This document shows, piece by piece, positions 5,953 to 6,288 of a stretch of 6,288 bases of DNA. Source of the DNA: Microcaldota archaeon (GTDB taxonomy: Archaea > Micrarchaeota > Micrarchaeia > Micrarchaeales > Micrarchaeaceae); the NCBI GenBank assembly GCA_021816645.1, contig JAKAXF010000037.1, forward strand, positions 1 to 6,288, in the 5' to 3' direction. The notes beneath the pieces were generated by a model, which was not told the DNA's origin, did no database searches, and worked only from the letters and a program-made list of their open reading frames with translations. The position numbers and the translations under genes are program-made. Within the stretch, counting starts at the first letter, position 1, and each line of letters begins with the position of its first letter.

Positions 5953-6288
5953 TCACTTGATTTTCCTGTAATCCCTGCCCCATTCAAAGCTCTTCAGGAG
6001 CGGAGGATCAACTCCATTCCACTTCTCCAGGAGCAGCCTGCCTACCTTCCTGCCCAAAATCTTTATGCCGAACATTTCGAAGAGTTCGCGCTCGTGCCAG
6101 TCGGCGGCAGGATATACACCAACAACGCTTTCTATGTTCGGGTTTTCGTGCGGCAGCTTGATCTTAACGAGCTCCTGCTCCTTGCTAACCGTGCTGTAGA
6201 GAACATACACAACTTCCAACCCATCGGGGTAATCGACAGCGGTTATGTTCTTTAGGTAGTCATACCTCTTCTTCATGTTTTCTAATGT
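5953..6288 (-). CDS. nuoC: NuoC-like 30-kDa subunit of complex I-type dehydrogenase, 5' end outside window
   Basis: This is the C-terminal part of the 30-kDa subunit of complex I (NuoC/Nqo5), which binds NuoD in the peripheral arm. The signature is LKNITAVDYPDG (8-19, counting from the internal Met at 6276), followed by AADWHERELFEMFGIKILG (57-75), matching the family's AnWxEREiyDmFGIxF block. The later RxxLLxxxWxG pattern is kept as GRLLLEKWNG (79-88). A start at the ATG at 6276 would give only 107 residues and leave almost nothing before the LxxLTAVDYP block, where relatives carry about 40-80 residues. The frame stays open upstream through codons for Thr-Leu-Glu-Asn to 6288, so I treat this Met as internal and the gene as cut by the window edge. 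It stops 9 nt before nuoD; the pair is certainly one operon. Confidence 0.92.
   Translation of the reverse strand, partial: TLENMKKRYDYLKNITAVDYPDGLEVVYVLYSTVSKEQELVKIKLPHENPNIESVVGVYPAADWHERELFEMFGIKILGRKVGRLLLEKWNGVDPPLLKSFEWGRDYRKIK

Noticed and set aside
5623..6255. 210-codon open frame on the plus strand
   Set aside because: Antisense to nuoD and nuoC with no recognisable motif; a shadow of GC-moderate, strongly biased codon use.
5953..6276. Complete 107-residue NuoC starting at the ATG at 6276
   Set aside because: The frame is open upstream to the window edge and the family needs an N-terminal region before the LTAVDYP block, so the gene is cut by the window, not short.
1..6288. CRISPR array, transposon or tRNA/rRNA gene
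   Set aside because: Nearly every base is in a conserved coding frame; the three short gaps show no direct repeats, terminal inverted repeats or cloverleaf pattern.

Overview
The window is a densely packed stretch of archaeal chromosome. All eight recognisable genes lie on the minus strand, so the biology reads from position 6288 down to 1. The archaeal assignment rests on a prefoldin beta subunit, a COG2403 / cyclic 2,3-diphosphoglycerate synthetase-type protein, an AmmeMemoRadiSam radical SAM enzyme, and AT-rich TATA-like boxes placed shortly before the start codons. Codon use favours AGG for Arg and ATA for Ile. A small-genome or acidophilic lineage, such as Micrarchaeota or Thermoplasmata, would fit the gene mix, but this placement is inference.

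Layout in transcription order: (1) the 3' part of a NuoC-like gene (5953-6288, entering from outside) and a complete NuoD-like gene (4849-5943), the paired quinone-side peripheral subunits of a complex I-like respiratory enzyme. (2) Prefoldin beta (4470-4814) and a DHH/DHHA1 phosphoesterase (3449-4465), 4 nt apart. (3) A stand-alone AmrS-type radical SAM enzyme (2318-3373) with TATA-like sequence just before a GTG start. (4) A probable second operon of a COG2403 P-loop protein (936-2258), a VKOR-type membrane disulfide oxidoreductase (512-931 or 512-925) and an HD-domain phosphohydrolase (1-519, running off the window). These last three genes are separated by 4 nt (10 nt with the alternative VKOR start) and then overlap by 8 nt, so translational coupling is likely.

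There are only three intergenic gaps of more than 10 nt (34, 75 and 59 nt). Each contains an AT-rich TATA-like element 22-36 nt before the next start codon, consistent with leaderless or short-leader transcription. No RNA genes, mobile elements, CRISPR repeats or gene-free stretches over 300 nt are visible. The long open frames on the plus strand are antisense shadows of conserved genes.

Functionally the region mixes respiration (NuoC/NuoD), protein folding (prefoldin, VKOR), nucleotide or RNA turnover (DHH, HD) and two poorly understood enzymes (COG2403, AmrS). I see no defence island or obvious novel system. The points most worth checking are the truncated Nuo gene order, the overlapping COG2403-VKOR-HD unit, the unusual leader before the COG2403 gene, and a perfect stem-loop over the DHH stop codon.
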